Origin: Setomelanomma holmii
Lineage: Eukaryota; Ascomycota; Dothideomycetes; Pleosporales; Phaeosphaeriaceae
Direction: 5' to 3'
Length of the DNA: 64,000 nucleotides
NCBI GenBank assembly: GCA_010015745.1
Contig: ML978176.1
Coordinates: 2,400-66,399 of the forward strand
Under the pieces are notes generated by a model. It was not told the origin of the DNA, did not search any database, and saw nothing but the letters and a program-made list of their open reading frames with translations. This document shows, piece after piece, positions 24,751 to 33,964 of this stretch. Numbering within the stretch: position 1 is the stretch's first letter; every line of letters starts with the position of its first letter. The translations under genes and the position numbers were made by a program.

Positions 24751-26937
24751 TTAGTGATGAGGTGTCATCATCTGACCCACTTGACTCTCCGTCTGAGACG
24801 AGAAAGGCTTTTTCAAAGCTGATTCTGGAAGCATGTACTCGGCTCCATCTTCCGACAGCAGTCCATACTCCACTCTTCCATCTGGGGTCGTGTGTCTGCC
24901 TGCTATCACGAATGTCCTGAGAATGTGAGCCCCCTCTTCCTCCACTTGCATTCTGACCTTGTCGCCAGTGTACCAGGCAGCCTCGTCCATATCCATAGAT
25001 TAGTTAGGCATGTATAACAGGTAGGAATGAGCTTCGACTCACTACGGATGTGACTGAAGCTGTAATTGCTGAAAGACCTGAATACATTGGTGATCTGGGT
25101 CGAAACGATTGAAAGTTGTCTATGCTAGTATACCAGTCGTATTGGCCCGTGTCTTCGAGTCCTGCGTAGGACCGAACAGTTGAAGCGGAAAGAATGTCCA
25201 ATGCGCTTGAAGCGAGCGATTTTGCGTAAACGTCTTCCCCCTGTGCTGGACACTTGATCGCTTCGCTTTGACGCCTAAAGTAATGTGATACATATGAATC
25301 CAATACGACACGATCTCGGAAATGAGACGACTGCATTATTAACGTGACCACGTCTGCTAGCGTTTATGACAATGGCGATCCAGAAGTTCGAGCTTTCGAA
25401 GTTACCCTGTGCTTTGCTACAGCCAGCCTTATGAGTTTTCTGAGCCCAATGAAATGCAGAAGCACTTTATTTGTCGCTCTTGGATGGTTCGAAGTGTCCT
25501 CGTTGACGATACAAATGCATTTTCAGTGCGACCACATCGACCACATCTGCTAGTGTGTATGGCAACGTCGGTCCAGAAGTTTGAGCTCGCGAAGATACCC
25601 TGTGATTTGCTAGGGCGAACCTAACAAGTTCTTTGAACCTTTTTCTTGTGCGGAGACGGGACTGCTGAGCCAAAGGAAACACAGAAGAACTGTAATCGCC
25701 GCCTTTGGACACACGGCATTCCTCAACTATGGAGTCAGGTAGCCACTCATGTGTCCCTTGGTATGGCGAAGGTATTCGACGAGACTGCGGATAAAGCGCC
25801 AAGTATATTTGCGCCCAGTCTTCCTCCGGATGTCCTCTTCTAGAAGACCTTATAGGGCAATGGAACTCTTCGTGCCTGTGAGTCCACATGTCGTGATCGA
25901 AGACAGTTTCTTTGCAGCGGGAGCAATACATCAAGAACGTAACCTGACCCTGATGCCTTCTTGCATTGACAGGCGCGAGATGCTGACGGACTCTAGTTAA
26001 GTACTCTTCAGCACAGCCGTTGCACAAAGAGGGCGTTCTCGTTTCCATGAGGTGGTGCTTGTAAATGGGACAATCGAACTTCTTTGCGATAGCAACCTTT
26101 CTGATCTTGGACGAATCGATGGTATGTGGAGAATAACTTGAAATGGTGGGCTATGGTGTATCTGCATTAGACACATAGCGTGAAGTGCGAGATTGACTTA
26201 CCGAGATTGGTCGCTTTCCTGTAGCCACTGAGGTACTACCGGAAAGGTCGGGTACAAAGTTATAGCGGAGTTGGCGGGTACCCGAGTCCGATACTGGGCT
26301 TGTGATATAGTTCTTCGTCGACAATTGAATCTCTCCCACCATCGCTGCATTAGTTCCGAGATTTTGAGCACTGTGAGCTTCTACCATGGCCTCGAGTTCG
26401 GCAGATAGAGAGTCCGCGTCTACGAGTCGTCTCAGGACCCGAGTTGTGCGCGCAACATTGGTTGCAGCCTGAAACACATCGTTGGTAAGATCTCTGAGTT
26501 CTGGGTCAGTTGCGAATATCACTCAGAACGAGAGGTGTTGCATTATGTTGGTCGGGAACAGGAACAAGAAAGTATTACCTTAAGTAATCGCTCTGCTGAA
26601 GTAAGTCGAGTATAGGCGCAAATGTAACCTTGTCCGTCGCTTCAAGCAGTGCCAGGAGACGCTTTCGTACAATTTGCTCAGTCAGTACCGAGAGTGTAGA
26701 GAGTCTGTGAAGAGTATCAAGCTCCTCATTTTTGATGTCATTCTCCCATTTCTTCAGCCTGATCCAGGCAGCCTGGACGAATTCGGCAGAAGGAATATGT
26801 CGCACAACCTGAGTGCCGTCGAGCAGGAGGTCATCTAACCTCTTGAGAAGATTTTGGACCAGAGTTTGAAGAGAAGGCTGGGTGTTATCGGCGGCCCCGA
26901 GATCAACACTCTGGGCTAGGCTAGCTTCTCGCGACAT
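24751..26937 (-). pseudogene. Disrupted Cys/His-rich gene with internal tandem duplication
   Basis: Pieces, all minus strand: exon 1 26579-26937, an 85-nt intron ending CTCAG, exon 2 26202-26493, a tentative 96-nt intron (acceptor CCAAG), exon 3 from 26105, and a last exon 24751-24981 after a 61-nt GTGAGT intron. The N-terminus is helical. Exon 3 has spaced Cys/His pairs (CNGC, CSRC, and HRHEEFHC), a possible zinc-binding module. The last exon begins AAWYTGDKVRMQVEEEG and resembles a small beta-barrel. Between them an 86-bp segment is duplicated (25346-25431 and 25539-25624); the copies read RVSSRAQTSG and RVTSKARTSG. The frame hits TAA at 25467-25469, and the second copy also has TAA (25364-25366), so the product is interrupted. 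If only one copy is counted the protein is continuous. The family is not recognised. Confidence 0.55.
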
Positions 26938-27249
26938 GAATTCCCTCTACAGTGAAGCACAAATTGCCAGGCTTGACAAATAGGTGAATCAATAAGATGA
27001 TGGTGGCGCGAGAGAGATCGAAGCTGCGTCTGTCCGGTAGGCGTGGTAGGTGAAGTACGCTCTTCTCTCGTGGTTCCTGGGTTGCGCCTGACTTGTAACG
27101 TGATCAGGCTGAGCGTACTGCAGAAGCAAAATAGTAAGCGGGGTCTGCCTTGGCGGATTCATTGCCATGTCAGCCTTGAGTCCTCTGATTACTTCTCGTC
27201 GCACTCTACTGTGCTGGGAGCGGCATATTTCAACACCATATCTGAAGCA
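26938..27249. promoter_or_regulatory. Shared divergent promoter region
   Basis: These 312 bp lie between the outward-facing starts of the disrupted Cys/His-rich gene and the unknown helical-protein gene. No specific element is recognised. Confidence 0.4.
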
Positions 27250-28968
27250 ATGCCGTTCGATCCAATATCGACGATCGGAATCCTGGGGACAACAGCCGGA
27301 CTACTCAGCTTCCTGGCCAGTGCTGTGGAAAGCATCAAGGCGAAGGTGAACTACTATGAAGAATGTGTGAAGAAATTGCAAGACTACAACAATACGATGG
27401 AGGATGTATTGATAGAGTTGAAAGAATGGTCCTACCTCTGGAGTCAGCACCATGCTGGCCGCCATGAGCCTTTCAAAGATCTGGATTACGCGCTATTCTG
27501 GGGTCTAGAGGGATACGAAGGAATCAAGGCACGCGAAAGGGCAATCCGCTCCGACGTCCAAGTTATCGCCGAATTGCTGGAATGTCGCACAATCGGGAGC
27601 ACCTGGGCTGATTGGAGGTTCCTCGAGATGAACTGCCCATCGCAACAAGAGATCACGAGATGGACAAGTCTACTTCGCGATTCGCAACGAGAGAGACGCA
27701 GCTTGGCCAAAGCAGACGAACGCTGGACTTACAAGTTCCTCTTCGCGATCTATCGGAACTCCAACCTTAAAGCGAAGATTGAGGACCTGCAAAAGCGAGT
27801 GAGCCAGCTAAAGAGGACCAGTATATCTTTATACCGGATCAAACACCGAACGCAGGTAGAGAAGCCAAAGTCTGCTCTCCTGCAGGAGCTGTCATCGATT
27901 CAGCGGGAACGAGAGGAGCTTCTGCAGTTTCTCAATAGTCTGTTCGATGGCAATCACAATTCGAGCATGAATTGGGGTCTCGTCTTGGGTAGTCCGTCGC
28001 TTCACACCGCGCTTTCTAGGCTCAAAGGGAAATCTCGGATCCAACTCAAGTTTACCTTCCTTGAACAAGTGCCAAGTGGTGTTAGAGACATCAATATCGC
28101 TTGGCCAAACTACCGCAACTTCGAGCAGACCAGAATAGGGGAGGAAGCGAACAAGCGCGGCTGCGATAAACCATGCGAGCCGGCATATTTCTTGTCAACG
28201 AACAGACTTCTTGATCAATCGTGTCGACCCAGCCAGCTTCCATCAAGAACACCTCTCAATCTGAGCGAGATGACCGCACACATTCAGGCAGCACTGTCGG
28301 CAACAAGATCATCTATTTTGCTCCACAAATCCTCCTGGGTGGATGGGCTCTGCTTCTGTGGTATCAGCGTGTACGACATCGCTAATTCGAAGGAACAAGC
28401 AGCCGCTTTTGTAGGTACTAATTGTAGCCATATCGACTCTCAGTATCGTAAAGAAGTATTCCTTCTGCTTGCAGTCTTACTCGCCGAAGTTGCCATAGGA
28501 GCTCCGATCAAGTTGTGTTTTCCACACCCGGATTCCGGAGCCACTGAGCCAGAGTTCGAGGTACCAGCAGCATATCTCCTTGACGGGTACGAGCCACATA
28601 TGTCTTGGACGAAGTTGTCCGAACTACTTGGAGAAAGGATGGAAGGGTTTGCCGACCCATACACATCTGTTGAGTATCTTGAAGCCATGGAGTATTGCTT
28701 CTACCTTAGTCAGATGCTGGCTCGGCGCGAATTCCTCCCTGAGGATCTAGAGTTGTGTATTCTGAAAGTGGAGACGCCGTAAGTAGTACTCAGACTACTG
28801 ATTCTGCTTGTGCGCCTCTGAAACTATGCTAGACTTCAAAAAGCTTATAAGCTGTTGTGTGACAGGAAGCAAGAGCTGGAAGAAAGGCCATGGTACAAGC
28901 GTGCTCATTCTGCACACTATGGGGCATCAGAACTTGATGGCGGCGAGGTGGCGGCTGAACTCGAATAG
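27250..28968 (+). CDS. Unknown protein with fungal STAND-like N-terminal helical domain
   Basis: Exons 27250-28778 and 28833-28968 give 554 residues; the 54-nt GTAAGT...CTAG intron replaces an early stop with a helical tail. I start at 27250, where MPFDPISTIGILGTTAGLLS opens the type of N-terminal amphipathic/hydrophobic helix common on fungal NACHT, ankyrin and HET-associated proteins; the frame is open further upstream but not protein-like. Residues 60-300 are predicted helical, with many charged repeats (QREREELLQFL). The C-terminal half contains a Cys-rich patch (CFCGISVYDIAN) and a hydrophobic segment VFLLLAVLLAEVAIG. No kinase, NTPase or nuclease motif is visible. It is head-to-head with the disrupted Cys/His gene and next to a HET locus, which suggests but does not prove a recognition or incompatibility role. 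Confidence 0.7.
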
Positions 28969-29272
28969 CGGTTGCGCCAGCAGGAGCTGTAAGGGCTTCT
29001 ATTCTCCCAGACACATGGCTTTCCCAGATGGTATAACATACTGCTGGGCGTCTACTCGGTCGCGCGAAGGTCCAGGGCATCGTAGCGCATTTGGTTGTTG
29101 TTAAGGTTTCAGGCTCTGCTTGATGACGATCAAAAGATACCATCGACCATTCCTGCAATGTTTGACATCTGATGAAGCATGAAGCATGAAGCAGCAGAGT
29201 TGGCTAGAACATCCGAAGTTGCACAGACCTAACTCATTCTGCGCATCAGACGCTCGTGTACGACGACGCAAT
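28969..29272. other. Convergent spacer
   Basis: Short 3' region between the helical-protein gene and the Pth11-like pseudogene; nothing recognised. Confidence 0.4.
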
Positions 29273-30742
29273 CTATGGGCGAACTGCATTCAGGATCGTG
29301 ATTGGTATGGGTTGGTTCATCTTCCCATCGGCGCTTGCTGATGAGTGCCTATGTCTACTTTTGTTTAGCCCATATTGATGATGTTCCAGGAGACGTGGAA
29401 GTCTTTTGTAACGATGATCGCGTTTGATTTCGCGTTCATCCCATGCAGCGGCAACACTTTTATCTTCGCTGCGCTGGCCTCTTTCTGACAACCATATTGA
29501 CCGATCGGTAGACGCAGCCGACGCCCTTGTTCCCACTCCTAGATCGCTCAGAGCTATTCCAGATCTCGATCTATCATTCTGCTTGTGGTATCCGAGATTG
29601 TCTGATCGATCTTGTGTAGAGGCTTTGTTCGATCCAGCTGTAATATTGTCTCGCGCGACGTTAAGAAACTTGACGAGCAATTGCTTCAAGCCTGGTAGAG
29701 AAGCTACTATGATGCCGACCATTAGCTCAACGTAGTTCCACATGGCGTATTTGTCGTGGAAGAAGCGTCGTGGGTCTTTGAGGATACTATTGAACACCAT
29801 GGCTCGGATGATGCCAGCGACCCCGGCAAGGATCGCGAGGGATAGGATGAGGATGAGTGATGCGCGTGTCCGGACATTGAGTTTGAGTTGCCAGATGAGA
29901 GGTACGGGTAGGAACACGAGAAAGAAGTCTGTCAGGCAAATCGACGACTGGTTGGCTGTTAGTGAATTGATTCATAGCAGATATAGGTATCATCTCACCT
30001 GCGTTGCACAGTGCAATTTGACCAAATGTCTCCTTCATGAAACATCTTGCGGTACCTGTCCCGAGCGGCAATGGAAGGAGCCTGTAGTTCCAACTTGCTG
30101 CCACAGGTATGCATGCCCAGACCTACGAATGACGGTGAGCACAGCCTCGGATATAATTTGTTAGGGTGTTCAATCTTACTTTCACCTCAGTCAGCATTCC
30201 AGTACCTGTATGTTTATTCAGAAAACTCACCTAGAGTGCTTGCGCATGTCAGAAGGAAGCCACCAGAAAGCCAATGAGACTGCCCAGAAAGTAGCGGTAG
30301 GGTTTTCTTCGTTGCACACCTCAGTAATAAGAATGCCACCGATATCTTGACCACCGTTACCGCAGGACCACAGATCACCTGATAATTGTCGGACGTTCAG
30401 TAGCTGTTGATACTTGACTGGAATCAATTGAATGACGGACAAATGCTTTCCAAGACTGAGAGAAACCTGCAGGACGTAGTAGACGAGGGTCGCTGCCGCC
30501 AGCAGCTGTTGGTATAAGTCAGTGAGAGGCCGGAAATTGCCATGAGTGAGTGGAAGTACCATAGACAGAAGCATGGTCCAGTCATCGTGTCCGAACGGCT
30601 TGAGCATAGCTATGCGGACATAGCATCTCAGCAAAACGGTCAATGCTGCGATCGAGAAAAGTGTAGCGGCTTCTGCGATAAGATTTTGGGCATTTGTATA
30701 TGCAATGAGCTGTGCTGACGGTAACGAACTAGGTTCTGCCAT
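29273..30742 (-). pseudogene. Pth11-like rhodopsin-domain receptor gene, frameshifted
   Basis: Seven-helix plasma-membrane protein of the fungal rhodopsin-domain (Pth11-like) family. Exons on the minus strand: 30560-30742, 30231-30505, 29999-30122, 29273-29955. Family blocks are FGHDDWTMLLSM (end of TM2), VKISVAFLLLR, VWACIPVAASWNY, SICLTDFFLVFLPVPLIWQL and LNVRTRASL, followed by a Ser/Arg-rich tail. The VKISVAF block lies in a different frame from the start of its exon: a doubled G at 30378-30379 shifts it. After that correction exon 2 still ends one base out of phase with exon 3, so there are probably two single-base lesions. No alternative splice pair repaired both. It could be sequencing error, but it sits among other decayed genes. 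Confidence 0.7.
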
Positions 30743-30840
30743 CTTCTACAAGTCGTCCATCGGAGATCCCACAACCGATAAAGGACAGGCGATATAGCAT
30801 AATATATTCAGGCCAACAACTCCTTACACTCTGCTCTCTC

Positions 30841-31220
30841 ATGAGGTTCAACCTAGCTCTCATCGCACTGGTCAGCAGCGTTGCTGCAAATGTTTTCGAG
30901 TACGACGCCTTGGCCAAGAACGGACTTGACAACTTGTGGCTGGACGTTGCTTGGAATCCGAAAAGTTACCCGAAGACGTGCACTCAGAGAACTGTTGCTC
31001 GGCGCCGAGAATGGTAACTCCGTCGTCCACTGATCCTGAGGATTTGGAGAAGAGGAGACGGAGTGTGGCGGGGACACTGACGTTTTAGAATATTCTGCCG
31101 AATAGGAATGCGACATTGGATGATGAGATGACGTTTGGGGAGTGGTTGGGGTATGGAAACATCACGATTAGGGAGGTGGGAAGCTCTTTAGCTGGCCCAT
31201 TTTGTTATGTTTATGAGTAG
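30841..31220 (+). pseudogene. Fossil tyrosinase: both ends kept, catalytic core deleted
   Basis: The plus strand starts with an ATG at 30841 followed by a signal-peptide-like stretch (MRFNLALIALVSSVAAN), then EYDALAKNGLDNL and KTCTQRTVARRREW, the style of N-terminus seen in fungal secreted tyrosinases, and stops at TAA. About 100 bp further, in another frame, the sequence reads FGEWLGYGNITIREV and ends GPFCYVYE plus TAG at 31218-31220, the characteristic tyrosinase C-terminus. The roughly 300-residue region that would hold the two copper-binding His triads is absent. I infer an internal deletion plus frameshift of a tyrosinase gene. Assignment rests on the two terminal motifs only. Confidence 0.6.
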
Positions 31221-31372
31221 GTTCTGGCTGTGCACGTAAGACAGAATTGACGAAGGAATGAAGAAAGGTAACTCAAAAAATTGCATGATCGAAGTGAATT
31301 TGATTGACGTATCCTTTTGTGACCAACGCCGCTGATATACTAAAGTGGTATCGTATCATACACCATCAACGT

Positions 31373-33715
31373 CTAACTCCACAGTCTCAATGTCCCATCT
31401 GCCCCGGCGCTGACACACCATGGCTCTCGTGGATGCCAGTCTAGATCCATGACACCGAGTCTGCTCTTGACCTTGTGGCCTTTGAGGACCTTCAACGGCA
31501 CGATGGTCGCGTTCTCCATCAAGTCACCCACGACCTTGCCGTGGAAAATCTGCAAACTGCCATCGTCACTCGCGTCTGCAAATAGCGGTAGACCGCCTTG
31601 ATGGAACTTGACGGCACGAATGGCTTCCTTGTGGAATCGCAGTGTTTTGTACGGCTTATTTGACAAGTCGAGGTCGTGCCAGAGAAGACGTTTATCATAT
31701 GTACCGACAATGATGTTGTCTCCACCTGGATGCACGTCGATAGAGGATATCCATTTCGCACCTGGCTGGAGAATCTTGACGAGTTCTTGCTTGGCGAGAT
31801 CGTAGCTGCGAATCGTATTGCGGGTTGCGACAAAAAAGATGGCTTTCGAAGGATGGAATTGTGCTGTTTGAGCGATACCTTTGAGGCGGCGGAAAGGTAG
31901 TTGTGTTAGGTGTTTGGAGACCGTATGGATGGCTACTGCTGTGCTTTGACCACGAGGTGAGACGGTAGCGAAGTAGTCTCCTCTTCGGTGCCAGTTCAGT
32001 ATCTTGACGGCAGATCGAACCTCAACTTGGATGAGTATGCCCTTGTTCTCGAGCCGTGATCCTGGACGACTCCATTTCCCTGGTGACTGCTTTGGCTCGC
32101 CGTTGGTCGTGGTTGATGGTTTGGAGGTTGCGTAACCCCATCCTGCATCCAGAACATCGCGACTAGCTTGCTCGACATCAGGTGACAGAAGAGTGAACGG
32201 AATGATGAGGTAGACATGCTCTCCAGCGGCGGCAGCAAGTATCGAAGCGTCCTTGGTAGGTCTCCATTGTACTGCATCGACGGCCTCCTCATCAGCAAGC
32301 TTAGCATTCCAGACTTGCCGCCCTGTGAGCAGCTCCCATATTCGAACATAGCCATCGTCACCCCCACTGGCAACAAATATGCCCTGCGGATCGATGGAGA
32401 CACAGCGTACTCGTCCTTCCTGTCCTCTAAAAATAGCCGCGGTCGTAGTTGGGAATGGTTTCAGTTCTTCTGGGTCTGGCAGCTTCGGTAGCAAAGACTC
32501 GGGGTCGATGTTCAGTCGATTACGTCGTACTCGAGGGGCCAAGTATAAATCCAGACTTCGCTCAAATCGCTCTTTGACGAATGTCTCGTAGCCAGGAACC
32601 TTGCGCAAAGCCTCGTAGTTCTTGGGCAAGAATTCCTTCTCACAGTCTTCGTCGTCGGCCTGGAGCCACGCCTCTTCCTCGGCCTCATCTGGCAGATATT
32701 CGGGTGGCGGATGGTAGCTGGCCTCGTAGCCTGGTGGCGGCAGTTTCGGAGCTGGAATGTGCATAGAGTGCTCAGGTCTCGGCTTCTCATCAGCCCATAC
32801 ATCGTAGTGTATCTGCTCTTCCTCTTCTTCCTCTTCCGGTGGCTTGTATGGCTTGATGCGACCTTCCCTGATTGCTTTTACAATCTTCATCACGCGCTTC
32901 GCTTCGTGTTTGGAAGGTATAAACCTTCGTTTTGGCTCCGGCGCAGCGCTCAGCGGCATAATCTCCTCCCTGCCAGAGAAGTATGCCACCATCTCCGGGT
33001 ACGGATCGTAGCCGTCCTCTACCACTTCGTTTCTTGTCAGTCTCTTCAAGACTTGTAGCTCCTCATCTGAAAGGTTCAGTGGCTTGCCAGTGGCGGGGTC
33101 TGTCAGACCAGTCCAGCCCTTCGGAATGTCGATGCTGTCCAGCAATGCGTCGAGCGCCTCACCCTTTGCAGGGCGCATGATCTTCTTGCCATTGATGTCG
33201 TAGCCAATATGAGGGTACTCATCGTAGTATGTCAGCGGTATGTCTCCGATCGTGTTCGTCGCTTCCGCGTCCGAATCGTCGGATTCGTAGATTGGGTCGA
33301 TCTCCTTGTACAAGTAGCGGACTTGGCCGTGCGCGTCGGTCGTAACGGTGTAGTTGGATTTCAGGTCCTCGTCCTGTTCATCCAGTTCGCCATTCGTTCG
33401 ATTCTCGAGCTCTAGATGTGTCTGAGTGCCCGTTTGGTGCTGTAACGACCCTTCAGAGGTATGGAGTTTGCGCATTTGCTCGCGAATTTCCTCTTCTTCA
33501 TGATCAGAATCTTCTTCGTCTTCTACATCCTCGTCTGAAAGCCCTTCGATCACACTACTCGCGTCGGTGTCATCATCTTCCTCCTCTTCCTCAGACTCGT
33601 CCTCTGAATGCGACAGAATGCCCTCGAGCAGTCCGTTGGCCAATTCCTCGTCCGATCCGCTCTCGACTGGCGCCGGCCTCGTCACCACCTTCCTCTTGCG
33701 CGGATTGATTGACAT
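31373..33715 (-). CDS. erb1: Ribosome biogenesis protein Erb1 (BOP1)
   Basis: Component of the nucleolar PeBoW complex (Nop7-Erb1-Ytm1) that matures 27S pre-rRNA and assembles the 60S subunit. Single exon, 780 residues from the Met at 33715; the longer open frame upstream has no ATG. The N-terminal 120 residues are strongly acidic. The BOP1NT domain follows, with DEYPHIGYDINGKKIMRP, DSIDIPKGWTGLTDP and LPDPEELKPFP. The C-terminal half is a seven-blade WD40 propeller (blades with VRIWELLTG, LRLWS at the very end). Length and order match Erb1 orthologues. It shares a 249-bp divergent promoter with PRP5, fitting joint growth control, though no shared motif is named. Confidence 0.95.
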   Translation of the reverse strand: MSINPRKRKVVTRPAPVESGSDEELANGLLEGILSHSEDESEEEEEDDDTDASSVIEGLSDEDVEDEEDSDHEEEEIREQMRKLHTSEGSLQHQTGTQTHLELENRTNGELDEQDEDLKSNYTVTTDAHGQVRYLYKEIDPIYESDDSDAEATNTIGDIPLTYYDEYPHIGYDINGKKIMRPAKGEALDALLDSIDIPKGWTGLTDPATGKPLNLSDEELQVLKRLTRNEVVEDGYDPYPEMVAYFSGREEIMPLSAAPEPKRRFIPSKHEAKRVMKIVKAIREGRIKPYKPPEEEEEEEQIHYDVWADEKPRPEHSMHIPAPKLPPPGYEASYHPPPEYLPDEAEEEAWLQADDEDCEKEFLPKNYEALRKVPGYETFVKERFERSLDLYLAPRVRRNRLNIDPESLLPKLPDPEELKPFPTTTAAIFRGQEGRVRCVSIDPQGIFVASGGDDGYVRIWELLTGRQVWNAKLADEEAVDAVQWRPTKDASILAAAAGEHVYLIIPFTLLSPDVEQASRDVLDAGWGYATSKPSTTTNGEPKQSPGKWSRPGSRLENKGILIQVEVRSAVKILNWHRRGDYFATVSPRGQSTAVAIHTVSKHLTQLPFRRLKGIAQTAQFHPSKAIFFVATRNTIRSYDLAKQELVKILQPGAKWISSIDVHPGGDNIIVGTYDKRLLWHDLDLSNKPYKTLRFHKEAIRAVKFHQGGLPLFADASDDGSLQIFHGKVVGDLMENATIVPLKVLKGHKVKSRLGVMDLDWHPREPWCVSAGADGTLRLWS

Positions 33716-33964
33716 TCTGAGAATATGGTGAAATATGTCTTCACCTTCGAGGCTGCGCCCAATTTTTTTGGCCAAGATTTCGACGCTCGGACACTGCGCT
33801 AATGCAGTCACACTAGCGTGACTTGGCCTATGCACCTTTTGCTGCCACCTCTACGTGCTCTACACCATCAACCTCGACCATTCCGCTGCACAACTGCCGG
33901 CACGATCGATTGCCTGGGACCGCTCACTGCACTGATCTCAGATAGTAACGCACCGCGAGTCGAC
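33716..33964. promoter_or_regulatory. Bidirectional promoter ERB1/PRP5
   Basis: The 249 bp between the two start codons must hold both promoters and leaders. A T7 tract lies near 33764, but no factor site can be named. Confidence 0.5.

Noticed and set aside
33716..33835. N-terminal extension of Erb1 from a GTG codon
   Set aside because: No ATG in the extension, and it would consume half of the shared promoter.
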